Source of the DNA: a virus
Reading direction: 5' to 3' (one strand)
Virus record (IMG/VR): IMGVR_UViG_3300036850_000036
Coordinates: 1 to 38,166 of that record
DNA length: 38,166 bases
The position numbers and the translations under genes are program-made. Below are positions 37,339-38,166 of the stretch, piece after piece. Each line of letters starts with the position of its first letter. The first letter of the stretch is position 1. The notes beneath the pieces were generated by a model that was given only the letters and a program-made list of their open reading frames with translations, was not told where the DNA came from and made no database searches.

Positions 37339-38166
37339 TTACGGTGTGATGTCTTCGCCATTGAGGATGAGGATTGCCATAAGGCAGCAATCCCAACCGA
37401 TGACATAGGTACGCTCGGCGATCATGCTGAGCGTGTTCACGTTTCGGTCGAAAGACTCAACCGCCGTGAAGGTGTGCGGCGCGGGTTCGCGTTGGTAGAA
37501 CACGGCACCCGTCGCGTACATCCACGTGGAACCGGCGTCCGGCGCGGTGCCATCTGGGCCCGTACCTGGATAGTCGCCGATGACCACTCGCGAACCGACA
37601 GTGGTCGTGTACATGACCCCTGCGCGCGATTCGATCAGGTGATGATCGGCAGCGATGGACGCGAGACGGATCGGCATGTGGATCGTGGCGACACCTGGGT
37701 AACAGTCCCGCATTGCCGCTTCCAGCATCCCCAATCCGATGACCATTTCCTGAACGACGTTGGATGCCAGCACAGCCGCAGGCTGAATAAGGTCGTCACC
37801 GTCGATCACGTTGGTGTCGGCTGCGAGGTGCGGCCACACACTCGTGACGCCGCTGCCTTCATCGGCTTCACCGGTCCAGAAAATACGTTCCAGTTCGCGA
37901 GCCTCTGATCGCAATAGGGCCTGTCGATTCTGGTCAGACAGTTCTTCCCAGGTGCCGACCGGAGCGCAATCGATACGGCTGTACACCGTGACCGGCGTTG
38001 CCCCGCGCGTCTCCCAGTTCCAAGTGTCATCCTTGGACGCGGGAAGCGGCGTTCCGTCAGGACGCGTGCATTCCCCATACGTACCCTCTGCATCCGGACA
38101 CATCGGCTGCCATTGGAGACCCATACGCCAGTGTGGGTCAACAAGCTGCAACTCGGTGGCTGTGGA
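37339..38166 (-). CDS. Probable major capsid or abundant virion protein (5' end outside window)
   Basis: The frame is open to the right edge (STATELQLVDPHWR), so the start lies beyond the window; at least 275 residues are visible. Contains LLRSEARELERIFWTGEADE, AMRDCYPGVATIHMPIRLAS, TWMYATGAVFYQRE and AERTYVIGWDCCLMAILIL. I recall this SEARxLERxFWTG family in actinophage structural operons next to the major tail protein, where it is likely the capsid subunit. A different head protein cannot be excluded. Small gap and strong ribosome site before the major tail gene. Confidence 0.6.
   Translation of the reverse strand, partial: STATELQLVDPHWRMGLQWQPMCPDAEGTYGECTRPDGTPLPASKDDTWNWETRGATPVTVYSRIDCAPVGTWEELSDQNRQALLRSEARELERIFWTGEADEGSGVTSVWPHLAADTNVIDGDDLIQPAAVLASNVVQEMVIGLGMLEAAMRDCYPGVATIHMPIRLASIAADHHLIESRAGVMYTTTVGSRVVIGDYPGTGPDGTAPDAGSTWMYATGAVFYQREPAPHTFTAVESFDRNVNTLSMIAERTYVIGWDCCLMAILILNGEDITP

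Overview
The window is most of a tailed-phage (siphovirus) genome, or a phage-plasmid or prophage, of an actinobacterium. The virion genes show the phage nature: probable capsid protein, major tail protein, head-tail connectors, G/GT tail-assembly chaperones with a -1 slip site, a 906-residue tape measure and several minor tail proteins. The host group is suggested by a WhiB-type iron-sulfur regulator, a BldC-like regulator, GC-rich DNA, frequent GTG/TTG starts and a prim-pol/helicase replication pair. No integrase, classical repressor, endolysin or portal gene is seen. Both window ends cut a minus-strand gene.

Layout. 1-404 is a cut minus-strand gene resembling small-terminase-type proteins. 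405-906 is a non-coding block with ten copies of a 9-bp repeat and a 20-bp palindrome, a candidate origin or operator region. 907-5039 is a minus-strand early operon: prim-pol, a chain of very small proteins (four with CxxC pairs) and a D5/SF3-like helicase. A divergent control region at about 5040-5146 separates it from a long plus-strand operon. From 5147 to 8778 that operon encodes small unknown, zinc-binding and membrane proteins plus a BldC-like protein. From 8827 to 16671 it encodes the DNA-metabolism set: family A DNA polymerase, RuvC-like resolvase, SNF2 helicase, Cas4/RecB-like nuclease, Sak4-like ATPase, a probable SSB and a winged-helix protein. Then come a small protein, a lipoprotein and an RNA block (17724-18343) with one normal tRNA-Trp and two tRNA-like genes whose anticodon arms are abnormal.

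18484-22633 is a plus-strand module resembling actinobacterial plasmid-transfer loci: a DUF2637/SpdB-like membrane protein, two small membrane proteins, an FtsK/TraB-type DNA translocase and a small basic protein. Two features stand out. The tetranucleotide GCGC is very dense in parts of the two large genes. The intergenic DNA at 19717-19920 carries a 15-bp hairpin and a 76-nt inverted repeat that folds as a three-way junction. This module is the best candidate for an undescribed system.

22630-23854 is a small mixed region: a minus-strand lectin-like tail gene, a plus-strand membrane protein and WhiB. From 38166 down to 23826 all genes are on the minus strand and encode the virion. Between the major tail gene and the head-tail connectors lies a cassette of two glycosyltransferases and two methyltransferases, probably for virion or surface-glycan modification. 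If the genome is circular or circularly permuted, the cut gene at the left end would lead into the missing large terminase, portal and protease genes, which would then lead into the capsid-like gene cut at the right end.
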